From: Thermotoga neapolitana DSM 4359
GTDB lineage: Bacteria; Thermotogota; Thermotogae; Thermotogales; Thermotogaceae
Assembly: GCF_000018945.1 (NCBI RefSeq)
Contig: NC_011978.1
Span: 1,706,729-1,770,728, forward strand
DNA: 64,000 nucleotides
Direction: 5' to 3'
The first letter of the stretch is position 1; each line of letters opens with the position of its first letter. The notes under the pieces are model-generated. The model made no database searches, was not told the origin of the DNA, and saw only the letters and a program-made list of their open reading frames with translations. The position numbers and the translations under genes are program-made. Shown here piece after piece: positions 35,894 to 45,647 of this stretch.

Positions 35894-36771
35894 GGGCGTT
35901 CGTCTTTCCCGGACAGGGATCTCAGTACTCTGGAATGGCAAAGGACTTTTCCGTGTACGAATCTTCAAAGGACATATTCGAAAGGGCGAGAAAGGTTCTG
36001 GGATTCGACATCACAGAGATCATGAACGGTGATGAAGAGACCCTGAAACTCACGGAGAACGCTCAACCCTCCATCTACATAACGAGTTACATCGCTTACC
36101 TCGAACTGGAAAAAAAGGGTATTCTCCCGGACATCGTGGCGGGTCATAGTCTTGGGGAATACACGGCACTGGCGGTGGCTGGTGTGTACGATTTCGAGAC
36201 AGGGCTTTACCTTGTGAGAAAAAGAGGAGAGTACATGTCGAAAGCCCTCGAACCTGGGAAGGGGACCATGGCAGCCGTTATAGGACTCGACATCGAACAG
36301 ATAGAGGAAGTGGTAAATTCGATAGATGGAGTGTACATAGCAAACTACAACTCGCACGATCAAGTGGTGATCAGCGGTCTGAAAGAATCCGTTGAAAAGG
36401 CAATGGACATCCTGAAAGAAAAGGGTGCGCGCCGCGTTGTGGAACTGATGGTTTCAAGTCCTTTCCACACACCGTTTCTGGAGTACGCCAGAGAGAAAAT
36501 GAAGGAAGAGGTGGAAAAGATAGAATTCAAAAAACCGAAATGGCCCATAGTGATGAACTCCACTGCAAAACCGACAGAAAACCCGGAAGAGATAAAAAAG
36601 AACGTGATCGAGCAGATCACAGGGCCTGTCCTCTGGAAACAATCGGTGGACACGATGAAAAAAATGGGTGTGGAAGAATTCGTGGAAGTGGGTCCAAAGA
36701 CCGTTCTGAAAAACCTCTGCAGGAAGATGGGAGTGAAAGCGCTCCACTTTACCGAGCTTCTTTCAGAGTGA
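35890..36771 (+). CDS. fabD: Malonyl-CoA:ACP transacylase
   Basis: A 293-residue transacylase that loads malonyl groups on ACP. The N-terminus is MRAFVFPGQGSQYSGM, the nucleophile Ser87 sits in GHSLGEYTAL, and a His is in SSPFHTPFL. The start is GTG 35890, overlapping the bioY stop (GTGA). Last gene of the operon. Its 3' end overlaps convergent comB by 23 bases, without a visible terminator. Confidence 0.96.
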   Translation: MRAFVFPGQGSQYSGMAKDFSVYESSKDIFERARKVLGFDITEIMNGDEETLKLTENAQPSIYITSYIAYLELEKKGILPDIVAGHSLGEYTALAVAGVYDFETGLYLVRKRGEYMSKALEPGKGTMAAVIGLDIEQIEEVVNSIDGVYIANYNSHDQVVISGLKESVEKAMDILKEKGARRVVELMVSSPFHTPFLEYAREKMKEEVEKIEFKKPKWPIVMNSTAKPTENPEEIKKNVIEQITGPVLWKQSVDTMKKMGVEEFVEVGPKTVLKNLCRKMGVKALHFTELLSE

Positions 36772-37432
36772 AAGCACCGTTTACAAGAACGGGAACTTCA
36801 TGGAAAAGGTCCTCTGTCGTGCAGAAATCAACATCCTTTTCAAATCCAAGAGATATCAACCTTTTCGCATGGGAGGAGAATCTCTTGATCTCCTCCCTTA
36901 TGTTCTGCACAGATTCGAAGTATCTCATCACCACGAGTGCACCGTCCAGAAGATCTTCCCTTTTCATTCTTTTCACGATCATTCCAGCAAGTAAAAAGTC
37001 TTCCAGGGAAAAATCTCCACTGGTTCCGGCACAGACGATGGTGATGTTCTCTTTCTCCTTCAGATATTCAACGACCGCAGAAACGTTCAGAAAAGAGGCT
37101 GCGATGACGCTGTCACCCTCTACCCTCTCGATCACCTGAGTGCCGTTCGTCGTTGTGAGAACGATCGTTTTCCCAAGGACCAGTTCGCTTTTGTACTCAA
37201 GAGGAGAGTTTCCAAGGTCGAAACCTTCTATCTTCTTCGCATTTCTTTCTCCACACACAAGAACATCCCTTTCTTTCCTCTTCAGCGCTTCCTCCACTGT
37301 TTTTACAGGGATAACTTCCTTTGCACCGTTCGCAAGCGCTGTGACAATGGTACTGGTGGCCCTCAGAACGTCCACAACGACCACCGTTTCATCTTTCACT
37401 ACAGAGCATGGAACCATTACAACGTTCACCAT
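36749..37432 (-). CDS. ComB family (2-phosphosulfolactate phosphatase-like)
   Basis: A 227-residue protein of the ComB family, whose founding member dephosphorylates 2-phospho-3-sulfolactate in coenzyme M synthesis. Seen: VVVVDVLRATSTIVTAL at the N-terminus, VCGERNAKKIEGFDLGNSPLE, LTTTNGTQVIERV and VCAGTSGDFSLEDFLLAG. Thermotoga is not expected to make coenzyme M, so the substrate is probably different. The start is ATG 37432, with GAGGGTGG upstream inside the previous gene's end. It is coupled to the DUF1611 gene. Confidence 0.85.
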   Translation of the reverse strand: MVNVVMVPCSVVKDETVVVVDVLRATSTIVTALANGAKEVIPVKTVEEALKRKERDVLVCGERNAKKIEGFDLGNSPLEYKSELVLGKTIVLTTTNGTQVIERVEGDSVIAASFLNVSAVVEYLKEKENITIVCAGTSGDFSLEDFLLAGMIVKRMKREDLLDGALVVMRYFESVQNIREEIKRFSSHAKRLISLGFEKDVDFCTTEDLFHEVPVLVNGAFTLKEAR

Positions 37433-38442
37433 TCGACCACCCTCTTCAACATCTCGTCGAGATCTTCCGGATAGAACGGGTTGTAGACTGGAAGGCTTGT
37501 TTCGAAGGTCCCGTTCAGGCACACTCCACCGATCACCTTTGCATCTGAGAGTGTTTCGATGAGTCTTCTTTCCTCTTCAAAATCGGGTTTCTTTGGTATC
37601 TTCGGGAAAGATTCAAAGTGTTTTCTGGATGGATCGTGCACCAGAAAGACAACATCGGGGTTGCAACCATACAGGAGTCCCAGGGTGACCTGACCGTACG
37701 CGGGATGCCTCAGTGCTCCCTGCCCTTCAACAAACACAATCTCCTTCCCAATCTTTTCGAGCTCCAGGATGGTCTTCTCCACCACACCAGAGACAAAATC
37801 GGCGGGAATAGCGTCTACAACGTACCCCGCGTCCGCGCCTATCAAAATACCGGTCTGACCTGTGGCCATGAAGGCCGCTTTTATTCCTTTCTGAAGCGCC
37901 CTCTCCCACAGCTGAACGGCAGTTGTCCTCTTCCCTACAACACAGTCCGTTCCGAAGACACCGGCGACCTTTATTCCCTTCCGATATACGTCACCGGAGA
38001 AGACTCTCAGATCTGCCGGTGGAACACGAACGTCCACGATTTTCGCTCCGCTTTCCTGGGCCAGTTTCAGAAACTCTGTTTGCTGGGAGATCTTGAAATG
38101 AAGCCCGGATATAACGTCAAAACCGTTCGATAGAGCATCTTTCACAAGCTGGGCTATCTTTTCTTCAAGGTAACCTCCCGGGTTGGACACTCCGACGATC
38201 ACAACCTTTGTACCGAACTCTTTGATCTTTTCTATCGAAGAAACCACGGGAACATCGAAGCGAACTGGCTGAACAAAGTCGCTTGCCTTCTTTCCTTCGT
38301 GCTCTGCGACGACACACACCGGTTTGAAGAGCCTGCTGTGTCTGAGAAGGCCATACGTGGTTTTTGCATGGGGTGTTCCCAGCTGTCCCCAAGCTATTAT
38401 CGCGGCGGGTGTTCCCGGCTGATATAATTTCCAGAGATTCAT
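37426..38442 (-). CDS. DUF1611 family protein (DgcN-like)
   Basis: A 338-residue protein of the DUF1611 family. It has an N-terminal Rossmann-like part and a C-terminal P-loop-like part with GTDCVVGKRTTA. A close family member, DgcN, is a D-glutamate N-acetyltransferase, and others sit beside Ala/Glu epimerases; whether this one acts on D-amino acids is unknown. The start is ATG 38442 with GGAGGG upstream. It shares 7 bases with comB and diverges from the PfkB gene. Confidence 0.75.
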   Translation of the reverse strand: MNLWKLYQPGTPAAIIAWGQLGTPHAKTTYGLLRHSRLFKPVCVVAEHEGKKASDFVQPVRFDVPVVSSIEKIKEFGTKVVIVGVSNPGGYLEEKIAQLVKDALSNGFDVISGLHFKISQQTEFLKLAQESGAKIVDVRVPPADLRVFSGDVYRKGIKVAGVFGTDCVVGKRTTAVQLWERALQKGIKAAFMATGQTGILIGADAGYVVDAIPADFVSGVVEKTILELEKIGKEIVFVEGQGALRHPAYGQVTLGLLYGCNPDVVFLVHDPSRKHFESFPKIPKKPDFEEERRLIETLSDAKVIGGVCLNGTFETSLPVYNPFYPEDLDEMLKRVVEW

Positions 38443-38489
38443 CGTTTTCCCTCCGTTTTTTTGAAATTCTATCATGGGAGGGATTTTCA

Positions 38490-39305
38490 TTGAAGATAGC
38501 GATCTTTGGCGGGACTTTCTGGGACATCTTCCTGTTCGGCGAAGATCCACACAAGACAATCATCAGGGAATCTCCAGGTGGGTCAGGCCTTAACGTGGCG
38601 TACGGCCTTTTCCTTCTTGGACACAGAGTCGATTTCTACTCCAACGTTGGAGAGGACTTTCGAGGAAAACACCTGATGGACGAACTTAAAAGATCGGGCT
38701 TCGATGTTTCTCATATGTCGATTCTTCATGGAAAAACAGGACTGTTCATAGCCCGTAACGGAAGACCTCTTGCCGTTGAGATCGGTGTGAACAGAGAAAA
38801 CATCGCCGTTCCACCCACGATGGACGATTATGATCTTGTCTTCGCAACGGGCGAAGTCCCAAAGAAAACTCTGAAAACCGTGTGTGAGAGAGGACACAAC
38901 GTAGTAATTGACATCGGTCCCAGAGCAAAGATCGACACCAGTGGTTTGAAGGCACTCATCATAGGAAACGAGAAAGAATGTTCAAGAACCAGATGTGATG
39001 TGGTGAAAATGGGGCCAGAGGGTGCAAGATGGGGCGATATCCATGTTCCAGGAAACGGGAAGTCGTTTTTTTATCCGATCGGTCTTGGAGATCTGTTCGA
39101 TGTTGTGCTGATTCACGAGCTTCTGAAAGGAAGATCTCGCAGAGAAGCCCTAGAAAAAGCGGTGGAATGTTCACAGATTCTTGGTCAGGAAGGTCCGGTG
39201 ACACCCTTTGAAAGGATCTCACGTCTCAAATTTTTCTACACGAGCCACAAAACGCTTGAAAATTGCGGCAAATCCACCGATACTTCCCACAACAACGGAT
39301 ATTAA
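38490..39305 (+). CDS. Short PfkB-family carbohydrate kinase
   Basis: A 271-residue ribokinase-fold protein, shorter than the usual 300-320. It has an N-terminal IFGGTFWDIFLFG, substrate loop ESPGGSGLNVAYGLFLLG and the catalytic region FYPIGLGDLFDV, where GLGD replaces the usual GAGD but the catalytic Asp remains. Its start is TTG 38490 behind GGGAGGG. Substrate unknown. The 3' end overlaps the convergent ABC permease gene by 87 bases, and the last residues after ISRLKFF look non-family, so the ancestral end may have been lost. Confidence 0.75.
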   Translation: MKIAIFGGTFWDIFLFGEDPHKTIIRESPGGSGLNVAYGLFLLGHRVDFYSNVGEDFRGKHLMDELKRSGFDVSHMSILHGKTGLFIARNGRPLAVEIGVNRENIAVPPTMDDYDLVFATGEVPKKTLKTVCERGHNVVIDIGPRAKIDTSGLKALIIGNEKECSRTRCDVVKMGPEGARWGDIHVPGNGKSFFYPIGLGDLFDVVLIHELLKGRSRREALEKAVECSQILGQEGPVTPFERISRLKFFYTSHKTLENCGKSTDTSHNNGY

Positions 39306-40628
39306 AGCCAGTGCGAAGAGAAGATGCGCCCCGAGTGAAAGAACGTATCCGAGAGCGGCCACCACCCCGAGGGCAAGAAGCTGTACCAGAAGAACCACCG
39401 GCGTGGAAAAGACCTTCGCAGGGTTTGCAAGTTGGCCCGCTTCCTCCCACTTTGAGAGAAAAAGCCCAACTACTGAGACAAAAAAGTAAAGACTCAAACA
39501 CACGGGAATGAAAGAAAGGTAGAGAAATTGCCTCTGGTAGAAGACCAGAAAGATCACGTAACCTGAAACAACCGCGGTGTTCAGAAAGGATGGAACGAGC
39601 ACCTTTGAAAGAACGACATCTTTCAACCTGACGGGAAAGATCCTGGGAAGTGGCCAGACTTCCAGTTCTTTCCTCCAGAGCATCGCCGTCATCGTCGCGT
39701 TGTAGAGAGCAGAGATACCAACTGCAAAGATCAATCCGAAATCTGCACTTCCCACGATCGTCATCAGAACTCCAAAGCCCACCGGATAGAAAAGAAAATA
39801 AACCATCCTTTCTTCACGAAAAAGGGTGATGAAGTCCTTCTTGAAAAATCCTCTCCCCGGAAACCTTTTTTTCCCCTGTTCTTCTCTTTTCCCATACGCA
39901 ACGGGTTCAAAGGCAGCTTTCTGTGATACTAGATAAAAGGCCAGAAAAGAAAGGACTACAAGAAGAGCTTCGTGGATTAAAAAAATGGACCTGACGTGTG
40001 AAAGAACGGGATACGCCAGAATATTCCACTTCGAAACGATGAACCTTCCTGCCACGGTGGCAAAGTCTGGAACGTTCACGATCGCGAGGAACCCGAAAAC
40101 GGCAAGAAGCTGTACCACCGAAGAAAGCCGGCGTGCCATCGATCGATTCAAGATCCTCCCAAGAGCTATCGACAGAGCAGATCCCAGAAAAACAAGGAAG
40201 AAAAGATGCAAAATCCCAGACAGTACCGGAACGGGATCTCTGGTGAGAAAAGAGAGCATCAGAAGGTTCAGAAACATCGTTATCAAAACAAAGGCCTGGT
40301 AAAAGAGAGACATCAACATCTGATAGATGACCACCGTACTTCTTCTGATCGGCAGGGTGAGGAGAAATTCGATCTCTTCCTCCAGAACAAGAGAATGAGA
40401 AAGATAGAAAGAAATCCCAAGTAGAAACATCATAGAAAACAGGGTGGTCGAAAACGTCAGAGAAGCAACAAAAACTTCCTCTCCGAACCTGTTCAGCAGT
40501 TCTTCAAAGGTCTTTCCCATGAGAGAGTAAAAGAGCACACCCATCATCAGTGCGGTGAAGAGCACCGCGTACAGTCCTTTCTTTCCCTGTGGATTTGCGT
40601 ACTTCATGAGCACAAAGAGTTCTCTCAT
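39219..40628 (-). CDS. ABC-2-type exporter permease
   Basis: A 469-residue membrane protein with about 12 hydrophobic segments in two sets, as in ABC-2 permeases that fuse two halves. It includes EEIEFLLTLPIRRSTVVIYQML, the conserved cytoplasmic loop of this group. It pairs with the ATPase gene 3 bases upstream. The exported substrate is unknown. The 87-base antisense overlap with the PfkB gene at its 3' end is unusual. Confidence 0.85.
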   Translation of the reverse strand: MRELFVLMKYANPQGKKGLYAVLFTALMMGVLFYSLMGKTFEELLNRFGEEVFVASLTFSTTLFSMMFLLGISFYLSHSLVLEEEIEFLLTLPIRRSTVVIYQMLMSLFYQAFVLITMFLNLLMLSFLTRDPVPVLSGILHLFFLVFLGSALSIALGRILNRSMARRLSSVVQLLAVFGFLAIVNVPDFATVAGRFIVSKWNILAYPVLSHVRSIFLIHEALLVVLSFLAFYLVSQKAAFEPVAYGKREEQGKKRFPGRGFFKKDFITLFREERMVYFLFYPVGFGVLMTIVGSADFGLIFAVGISALYNATMTAMLWRKELEVWPLPRIFPVRLKDVVLSKVLVPSFLNTAVVSGYVIFLVFYQRQFLYLSFIPVCLSLYFFVSVVGLFLSKWEEAGQLANPAKVFSTPVVLLVQLLALGVVAALGYVLSLGAHLLFALALISVVVGSIGGFAAIFKRFVARVEKFET

Positions 40629-40631
40629 ACC

Positions 40632-41384
40632 TCACAACTCCCTGATGATCTCTTCTATTTCCTCGTTTTCCGCCGTGAGTTGAAGGAAGAGGTCCTCCAG
40701 TGAAGCTTTCTCCTGACCGGAGAGTTTTCTGAGCTCTTCCATGGTTCCCTCCGCTATGAGTCTTCCTTTATTTATGATGCCGATCCTGTCGCACATCTTC
40801 TCCGCGATCTCCAGGATGTGCGTGGTGAGGAATATCGTGGCACCTTCGTCTGCGTACTTTCTCAGGAGAAGTTTCAGAATTTTGGCACTCTTTGCATCGA
40901 GACCCACCGTGGGTTCATCCAGAAAGATCACCCTGGGCCTTCTCATGAAGACACTGACCAGCATGAGCTTCTGTTTCATTCCGTGCGACATCTCACCCAC
41001 TCTCTTTCCCAGGTAATCCACCTTGAAAGCCTCGCAGAGCTCCGCTATCCTTTTGCTCACCTCTTTTTCGTTGAGGCCGTATATTTCCACGATGAAATCC
41101 AGAAATTCCTTCCCCGTCAGGTGAGTGTAGATCTTCGGCTCATCCGGAACGACTCCGATGTTCTTTTTTATCTCCATCTCGTGTGTCTTCATGTTCATTC
41201 CGAGGATTTCTATCTCACCCTCAGTTGGCTTCAAAACACCTGTGAGCATCCTTATGGTGGTCGTTTTCCCGGCACCGTTTGGTCCCAGAAAGCCGTATAT
41301 CTCACCAGGTCTCACCACAAGATCAACATGATCGACAGCGACAAAATCTCCGAACTTTCTCGTCAGTCCCCTCGCGACTATCAA
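40632..41384 (-). CDS. ABC transporter ATP-binding protein
   Basis: A 250-residue ABC ATPase of the DrrA/CcmA type. Walker A is GPNGAGKTT, signature MSHGMKQKL, Walker B VIFLDEPTVGLD and the switch His is in FLTTHIL, all intact. The start is probably TTG 41384 (MIVARGLTRKFG), with GGGAG eight bases upstream; a longer frame to 41414 would overlap yhhQ. It powers the ABC-2 permease encoded next. Confidence 0.92.
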   Translation of the reverse strand: MIVARGLTRKFGDFVAVDHVDLVVRPGEIYGFLGPNGAGKTTTIRMLTGVLKPTEGEIEILGMNMKTHEMEIKKNIGVVPDEPKIYTHLTGKEFLDFIVEIYGLNEKEVSKRIAELCEAFKVDYLGKRVGEMSHGMKQKLMLVSVFMRRPRVIFLDEPTVGLDAKSAKILKLLLRKYADEGATIFLTTHILEIAEKMCDRIGIINKGRLIAEGTMEELRKLSGQEKASLEDLFLQLTAENEEIEEIIREL

Positions 41385-41389
41385 AGGTA

Positions 41390-42028
41390 TCAGCTCCCTT
41401 CCTTCACAACCCATCTACCACTCACGAGTTTCACTCCCAGATAGACGAAGGGAGTGTCGATCGCGGCGATGATCAGTTTCACTGCGTACTGAGAGAAGAC
41501 CATCTGGGAGAGTGCAGTTCCCGGAACCGTTCCGGCGAAGGCCACGGTGATGAACACGAGGGTATCTATGAACTGGGAGACCATCGTGGAAAGATTGTTT
41601 CTGAGCCACAGATGTGATCCCCCTGTGATCCTCTTCCAAAAGTGAAAGGCCCAGACATCGTGGGACTGAGAGAGAACGTATGCGAGGATACTCGCAAGAA
41701 CGATCCTCGGCGTGGCACCGAACACCTTCATGAACGCTTCGTTCCCTTCAAAGATGGAGGCGGGAGGGTAGAGAGCGGCGATCTGCGAGTAGATTACGAG
41801 TATGAGAGAGGTGAAAAAGCCGGTCCACACCACCTTCTGCGCGGTTCTTTTCCCGTAAACCTCCGACACGATGTCCGTTACAGCAAACGTGATGGGATAA
41901 CACAGAACCGCCACAGGAACAAGGAATGGACCTATGTTCACAAGTTTTCCCGCGATCACGTTCGAAATGGTCAGAGCAGAAACGAATATTCCTGTCAGGA
42001 GTATCAGTCTCTCATTCAGCTTTTCCAT
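41390..42028 (-). CDS. YhhQ-family queuosine precursor transporter
   Basis: A 212-residue membrane protein of the VUT/YhhQ family with six hydrophobic segments. Family features: [46 protein letters not shown] and [31 protein letters not shown]. YhhQ proteins import preQ0, preQ1 or queuine. Adjacent queF, overlapping by 17 bases, strongly supports preQ0 uptake. The start is ATG 42028 with GAGGGAAGAG upstream. Confidence 0.9.
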   Translation of the reverse strand: MEKLNERLILLTGIFVSALTISNVIAGKLVNIGPFLVPVAVLCYPITFAVTDIVSEVYGKRTAQKVVWTGFFTSLILVIYSQIAALYPPASIFEGNEAFMKVFGATPRIVLASILAYVLSQSHDVWAFHFWKRITGGSHLWLRNNLSTMVSQFIDTLVFITVAFAGTVPGTALSQMVFSQYAVKLIIAAIDTPFVYLGVKLVSGRWVVKEGS

Positions 42029-42425
42029 TTTCTCTTCCCTCCAGTGAACCTATCTGCGTTGTTGTCTTTATCCCGCCTCTTATGTTGTATATCACGGTGA
42101 CTCTCAGACGGTCCGTTTTCAAGAGGTTCTTCAGGTCTTCGTATATTCTCTTCGTTGCCTCTTCCTGGTATATTCCCACGTTCCTGAAACTGACGAAGTA
42201 GTACTTCAGGGACTTCAACTCAACTATCTTTCCACCGTCGGGATAGTATTCTATGATCACCTTGCCTATGTCTGGAAGTCCAGAAAAAGGACAGACGGCA
42301 GAGAACTCTTCGGTTTCGATTCTGATGTACTCTTCTTTTCCATCGAAATCTATGGCCTCCAGAAAGTCCGTTCTTATCGCATCGTGCCCTTTGAAATCGA
42401 AGATTCTGCCTTCTGCCTTCGGCAT
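42012..42425 (-). CDS. queF: NADPH-dependent 7-cyano-7-deazaguanine reductase
   Basis: A 137-residue tunnelling-fold enzyme that reduces preQ0 to preQ1 for tRNA queuosine. The catalytic Cys is in [12 protein letters not shown] with the following Asp, and the substrate Glu is in [15 protein letters not shown]. The short YkvM-type single domain fits its length. ATG 42425 with GGAGTGAG upstream. It forms a unit with yhhQ and sits 4 bases behind thiDN. Confidence 0.95.
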   Translation of the reverse strand: MPKAEGRIFDFKGHDAIRTDFLEAIDFDGKEEYIRIETEEFSAVCPFSGLPDIGKVIIEYYPDGGKIVELKSLKYYFVSFRNVGIYQEEATKRIYEDLKNLLKTDRLRVTVIYNIRGGIKTTTQIGSLEGRENGKAE

Positions 42426-42429
42426 GCTC

Positions 42430-43626
42430 TCACTCCTTCAGCATGAGTTTTATCTTCTCCAGAACCTCCTTTGGATTTCTCCCAAACACCCTTATCATCG
42501 CTTCTTTCCCCCACCACCCTTCATTATATATCAAGTCTGGAGGCGATTTCAACTCCGAGATCGCCCGCTCTATCATCCACACCATGGACTGGCCCTCCTT
42601 TTCTCTGATCTCCTCTGGTTCTTTCGATCTGTCGTAATGATAGACTTTCAATCCCTTTTTCCTTGCCCTCTCCACGTACTCTTTTCTGTATCTCACGTTC
42701 ACCGTGCATCTCATGTACGGATAAAAACGCATCATGGTGATCGTCATCCGTGCGGTGTGGGATCTGTCTCTGAAGGAAGCGCAGGATACAGCCACCGCCT
42801 TTCCCTCTTTGAGCCTGATCCTTCCTGGAAACTTTCCCACCTCGTACTCACTCTGTGCCCAGGGCAAAGCGTAAGAAACGTTCTGTCCAACCTCCGGCAC
42901 CGTGAGGGGTCCTATCTCAAGAAACTCCGGGAGGATCTCGTCCAGTGTGTTGAGGACGTCGTACTTGTGCCAGTCACGAAGAAGTTTTTCTGTCTCCACC
43001 ACACTCGAGGACCTTTCGAGGATCTTTCTGAGAAGTTCCATGGCGGCTCTGATCGCCTCCTCCACAGGGTAATTCAGCGCCAGAAAACCAGCAATTGCAC
43101 TGGAGAAGGCGCACCCTGTTCCGTGAAACTCTCCGGGCACCCTGGAGATTTCGATGACGAGTTCCCTGTACCTCACCCTTATCCTGTCATCTTTTTCATG
43201 TCCGCCGGTGACGATGAAATTTTCATGTTCTCCCACCCTTTTTGCTTCCTCGTTGTTCAGTACAACGTAGTCGGCGTAACTGGTGAACTCTCTCACTTCG
43301 CCCAGATCCTGAAACCTGAAACCCGAAGAAGACTCAAGCACAACGTTCCACACGATCGTTGAATCTGGAAACATCTCTCTCAAATTCTTCACCACTTCGG
43401 GACGGGCAAGACCCACCTTTATCACCCGTGGTGGAGTGAGCACCTCGATCTCCCTTTTCATTTCTTCCCAGTCTCTGAAACTCACAGAGAAAACCTTTTC
43501 CTCGTTCTGAACGGTCAGGGCAGATATCACACCGTGGGCCCTTATCCCGAGTGCAGACAGAATTTTCACGTCCTGAAGCATTCCCGCCCCTCCAGAAGGG
43601 TCAAAGCCCGATAACACAAGTACCAT
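42430..43626 (-). CDS. ThiD-ThiN fusion (HMP-P kinase / thiamine-phosphate synthase)
   Basis: A 398-residue fusion. The N-terminal part (about 1-245) is HMP/HMP-P kinase ThiD, with [24 protein letters not shown] and catalytic [16 protein letters not shown]. The C-terminal part (about 255-398) is ThiN, a thiamine-phosphate synthase unrelated to ThiE. It thus makes HMP-PP and joins it to the thiazole phosphate. The start is ATG 43626, just after GGAGGGATC, overlapping the previous stop by one base. Fits the thi4-thiC operon. Confidence 0.92.
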   Translation of the reverse strand: MVLVLSGFDPSGGAGMLQDVKILSALGIRAHGVISALTVQNEEKVFSVSFRDWEEMKREIEVLTPPRVIKVGLARPEVVKNLREMFPDSTIVWNVVLESSSGFRFQDLGEVREFTSYADYVVLNNEEAKRVGEHENFIVTGGHEKDDRIRVRYRELVIEISRVPGEFHGTGCAFSSAIAGFLALNYPVEEAIRAAMELLRKILERSSSVVETEKLLRDWHKYDVLNTLDEILPEFLEIGPLTVPEVGQNVSYALPWAQSEYEVGKFPGRIRLKEGKAVAVSCASFRDRSHTARMTITMMRFYPYMRCTVNVRYRKEYVERARKKGLKVYHYDRSKEPEEIREKEGQSMVWMIERAISELKSPPDLIYNEGWWGKEAMIRVFGRNPKEVLEKIKLMLKE

Positions 43627-44372
43627 CACAGATCCCTCCAGTACTCGAGGAGTTTTTCCAGGCCCTCACTACACTCTGGAGTTGGTTCTATAACGAAATC
43701 CACATCCATACCTCTTATGAACTCCAGAATCTCGAAGAAGTCCTTCAACTCACCCCAGGGAGCATGGTGACACCTTCTGTAAGTTTCAAAGTCAGCGTAG
43801 TATACGTGGAACTCTTCGATCAGGTCTGAAAGCTCTTCGATGAACTTCACAGGAGAAAGGTGGTAGATCTCAGCGTCGAGAAGAAGGTGCCCTACATCAA
43901 CACACATCTTGCAACCTGTGTTCTCAAGGAAGATTCTGTAGTCCTTCGCAGAGTGAAAATGATCGTTTCCGTAGACGTTCTCCACCCGGACCCTGGCGAG
44001 GGTGGCAAGTTCGGAGAATTCTCTTTCCACTTCTTCGTAAATGAAAAGCCAGTTTTCCTTCTGAACGGCGTTTGGAAAGTGAACAACGACGTAATCGGCT
44101 CCGATCTTTTTTGAGAGATCAGCACACCTTCTGTTCACGGAGAACGTGTCCCATCTTTTTTCTTCGTTCAACGAGGTGGGGTTTGGGTGGCGATCGACGT
44201 ATCTGTAAACGAAAGGAGCATGAACCCCAAAGTGTCTGCCTGAAAAGAAGTGGAGGACGCGTTCCAGGTCCTCCATTTTGAAAAAACCCAGTTCGTACAC
44301 ATCGGCCTGTGGAAGTGTTTCAAGGAGATCCGGTCTGCTCCTTATGATGCTTGTGGAAACGCCTTTCCTCAA
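43626..44372 (-). CDS. TIM-barrel protein, xylose isomerase/endonuclease IV-like, in the thiamine operon
   Basis: A 248-residue AP-endonuclease-2-type barrel. Putative metal ligands appear in order: [62 protein letters not shown] and FVIEPTPE. Function unknown. The start is TTG 44372 with GGAGGAG upstream; it shares TTGA with the thiC stop, so it is tightly coupled inside the thiamine operon. A thiamine-related isomerase, lyase or hydrolase is possible but unproved. Confidence 0.75.
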   Translation of the reverse strand: MRKGVSTSIIRSRPDLLETLPQADVYELGFFKMEDLERVLHFFSGRHFGVHAPFVYRYVDRHPNPTSLNEEKRWDTFSVNRRCADLSKKIGADYVVVHFPNAVQKENWLFIYEEVEREFSELATLARVRVENVYGNDHFHSAKDYRIFLENTGCKMCVDVGHLLLDAEIYHLSPVKFIEELSDLIEEFHVYYADFETYRRCHHAPWGELKDFFEILEFIRGMDVDFVIEPTPECSEGLEKLLEYWRDL

Positions 44373-45643
44373 GAGAACTCCTCCGCTATCTTTATTGCAC
44401 AGAAGGGTCCACACATGGAACAACCCTTGTCGGGATATGGCCTTTCCTCGTACTTTTTCTTTGCAATGTCTCTTCCCAGTGAAAGATCGAACATCGTTTC
44501 CCAGTCGAAGTTCTTCCGGGCGAGAGCCATGCGCTTTTCCAGTTCCCAGGCTTTTCTGTTTCCACGTGCAACATCCGCCACAACCGCCGCTATTTTAGAT
44601 GCTATCACACCTTCTCTCACATCCTCAACATCTGGAAGGGAAATGTGTTCCGATGGTGTCACATAACAGAGAAAGTCCGCACCGTAGTAGCCGGCAAGAG
44701 CCCCTCCGATCGCACAGGCTATGTGGTCGTATCCCATTGCTCTGTCGGTGGGAAGAGGACCCAGTAGAAAGATGGGAACACCTTTTCCTACCTTCTTCAT
44801 GAGTTTCACGTTCATCTCCACTTCGTTCAGTGGAACGTGGCCGGGTCCTTCCAGCATCACCTGGACTTCCTTTTCTCTTGCTCTCTCCACGAGTTCTCCC
44901 ATCACGAAGAGCTCTTCAAACTGCTGGGAGTCACTCGCATCCACTACCGCTCCCGGTCTCATTCCATCTCCAAGGCTCAGGGTGATATCGTACTCCTTTG
45001 CTATGTCCAGAAGTTCATCGAAGTGTTCGTAGAACGGGTTTTCTCTATTGTTCTTTATCATCCAGCCGGCGATGATCGCTCCTCCCCTGCTCACGATCTT
45101 CAGAATTCTCTTTGAGTTCTTCACTCTTTCGAGAACCCTTCTTGTCACACCCACGTGTATCGTCATAAAATCGATGCCGTCTTCGGCGTGTGCGATCACC
45201 ATGTCGAAAAAGTCCTTCTCCGAGAAATCCACCACGTTCTTTTTCATCTGATAGCTCTTCACGGCAGAATCGTAGATGGGTACAGAACCAACGGGGACGG
45301 GAGACATTTCCACGATCGTCCTTCTGATCTCTCTCAGGTCCCCCCATGTGGAGAGAACCATGAGGGAATCCGCTCCGTACTCTATCGCTACTCTGGCTTT
45401 CTCCTTTTCCTCTTCGATCGAGGAGAACCCCTGAGATGTTCCTATGTTGGCGTTCACCTTCACACTGAAGCCTTCACCAACGATCATGGGTTTACTCACT
45501 CTGTGGAGTTTGTTCTTTGGAAGAACGGCTCTTCCCTCTGCTATCTTTTGCCGAACCTCTTCCACATCCACACCTTCGTACTCGGCAACCTTTTTCATCT
45601 CTTCGGAAACGATACCTTTCCGTGCCATCTCCATCTGAGTCAT
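44369..45643 (-). CDS. thiC: Phosphomethylpyrimidine synthase
   Basis: A 424-residue radical SAM enzyme that converts aminoimidazole ribotide to HMP-P. The C-terminal cluster motif [11 protein letters not shown] (CxxCxxxxC) is present, as are the core regions [27 protein letters not shown] and [16 protein letters not shown]. The start is ATG 45643 ([15 protein letters not shown]) with GGGGTGAG upstream. It lies 4 bases after thi4. Confidence 0.96.
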   Translation of the reverse strand: MTQMEMARKGIVSEEMKKVAEYEGVDVEEVRQKIAEGRAVLPKNKLHRVSKPMIVGEGFSVKVNANIGTSQGFSSIEEEKEKARVAIEYGADSLMVLSTWGDLREIRRTIVEMSPVPVGSVPIYDSAVKSYQMKKNVVDFSEKDFFDMVIAHAEDGIDFMTIHVGVTRRVLERVKNSKRILKIVSRGGAIIAGWMIKNNRENPFYEHFDELLDIAKEYDITLSLGDGMRPGAVVDASDSQQFEELFVMGELVERAREKEVQVMLEGPGHVPLNEVEMNVKLMKKVGKGVPIFLLGPLPTDRAMGYDHIACAIGGALAGYYGADFLCYVTPSEHISLPDVEDVREGVIASKIAAVVADVARGNRKAWELEKRMALARKNFDWETMFDLSLGRDIAKKKYEERPYPDKGCSMCGPFCAIKIAEEFS

Positions 45644-45647
45644 GATC

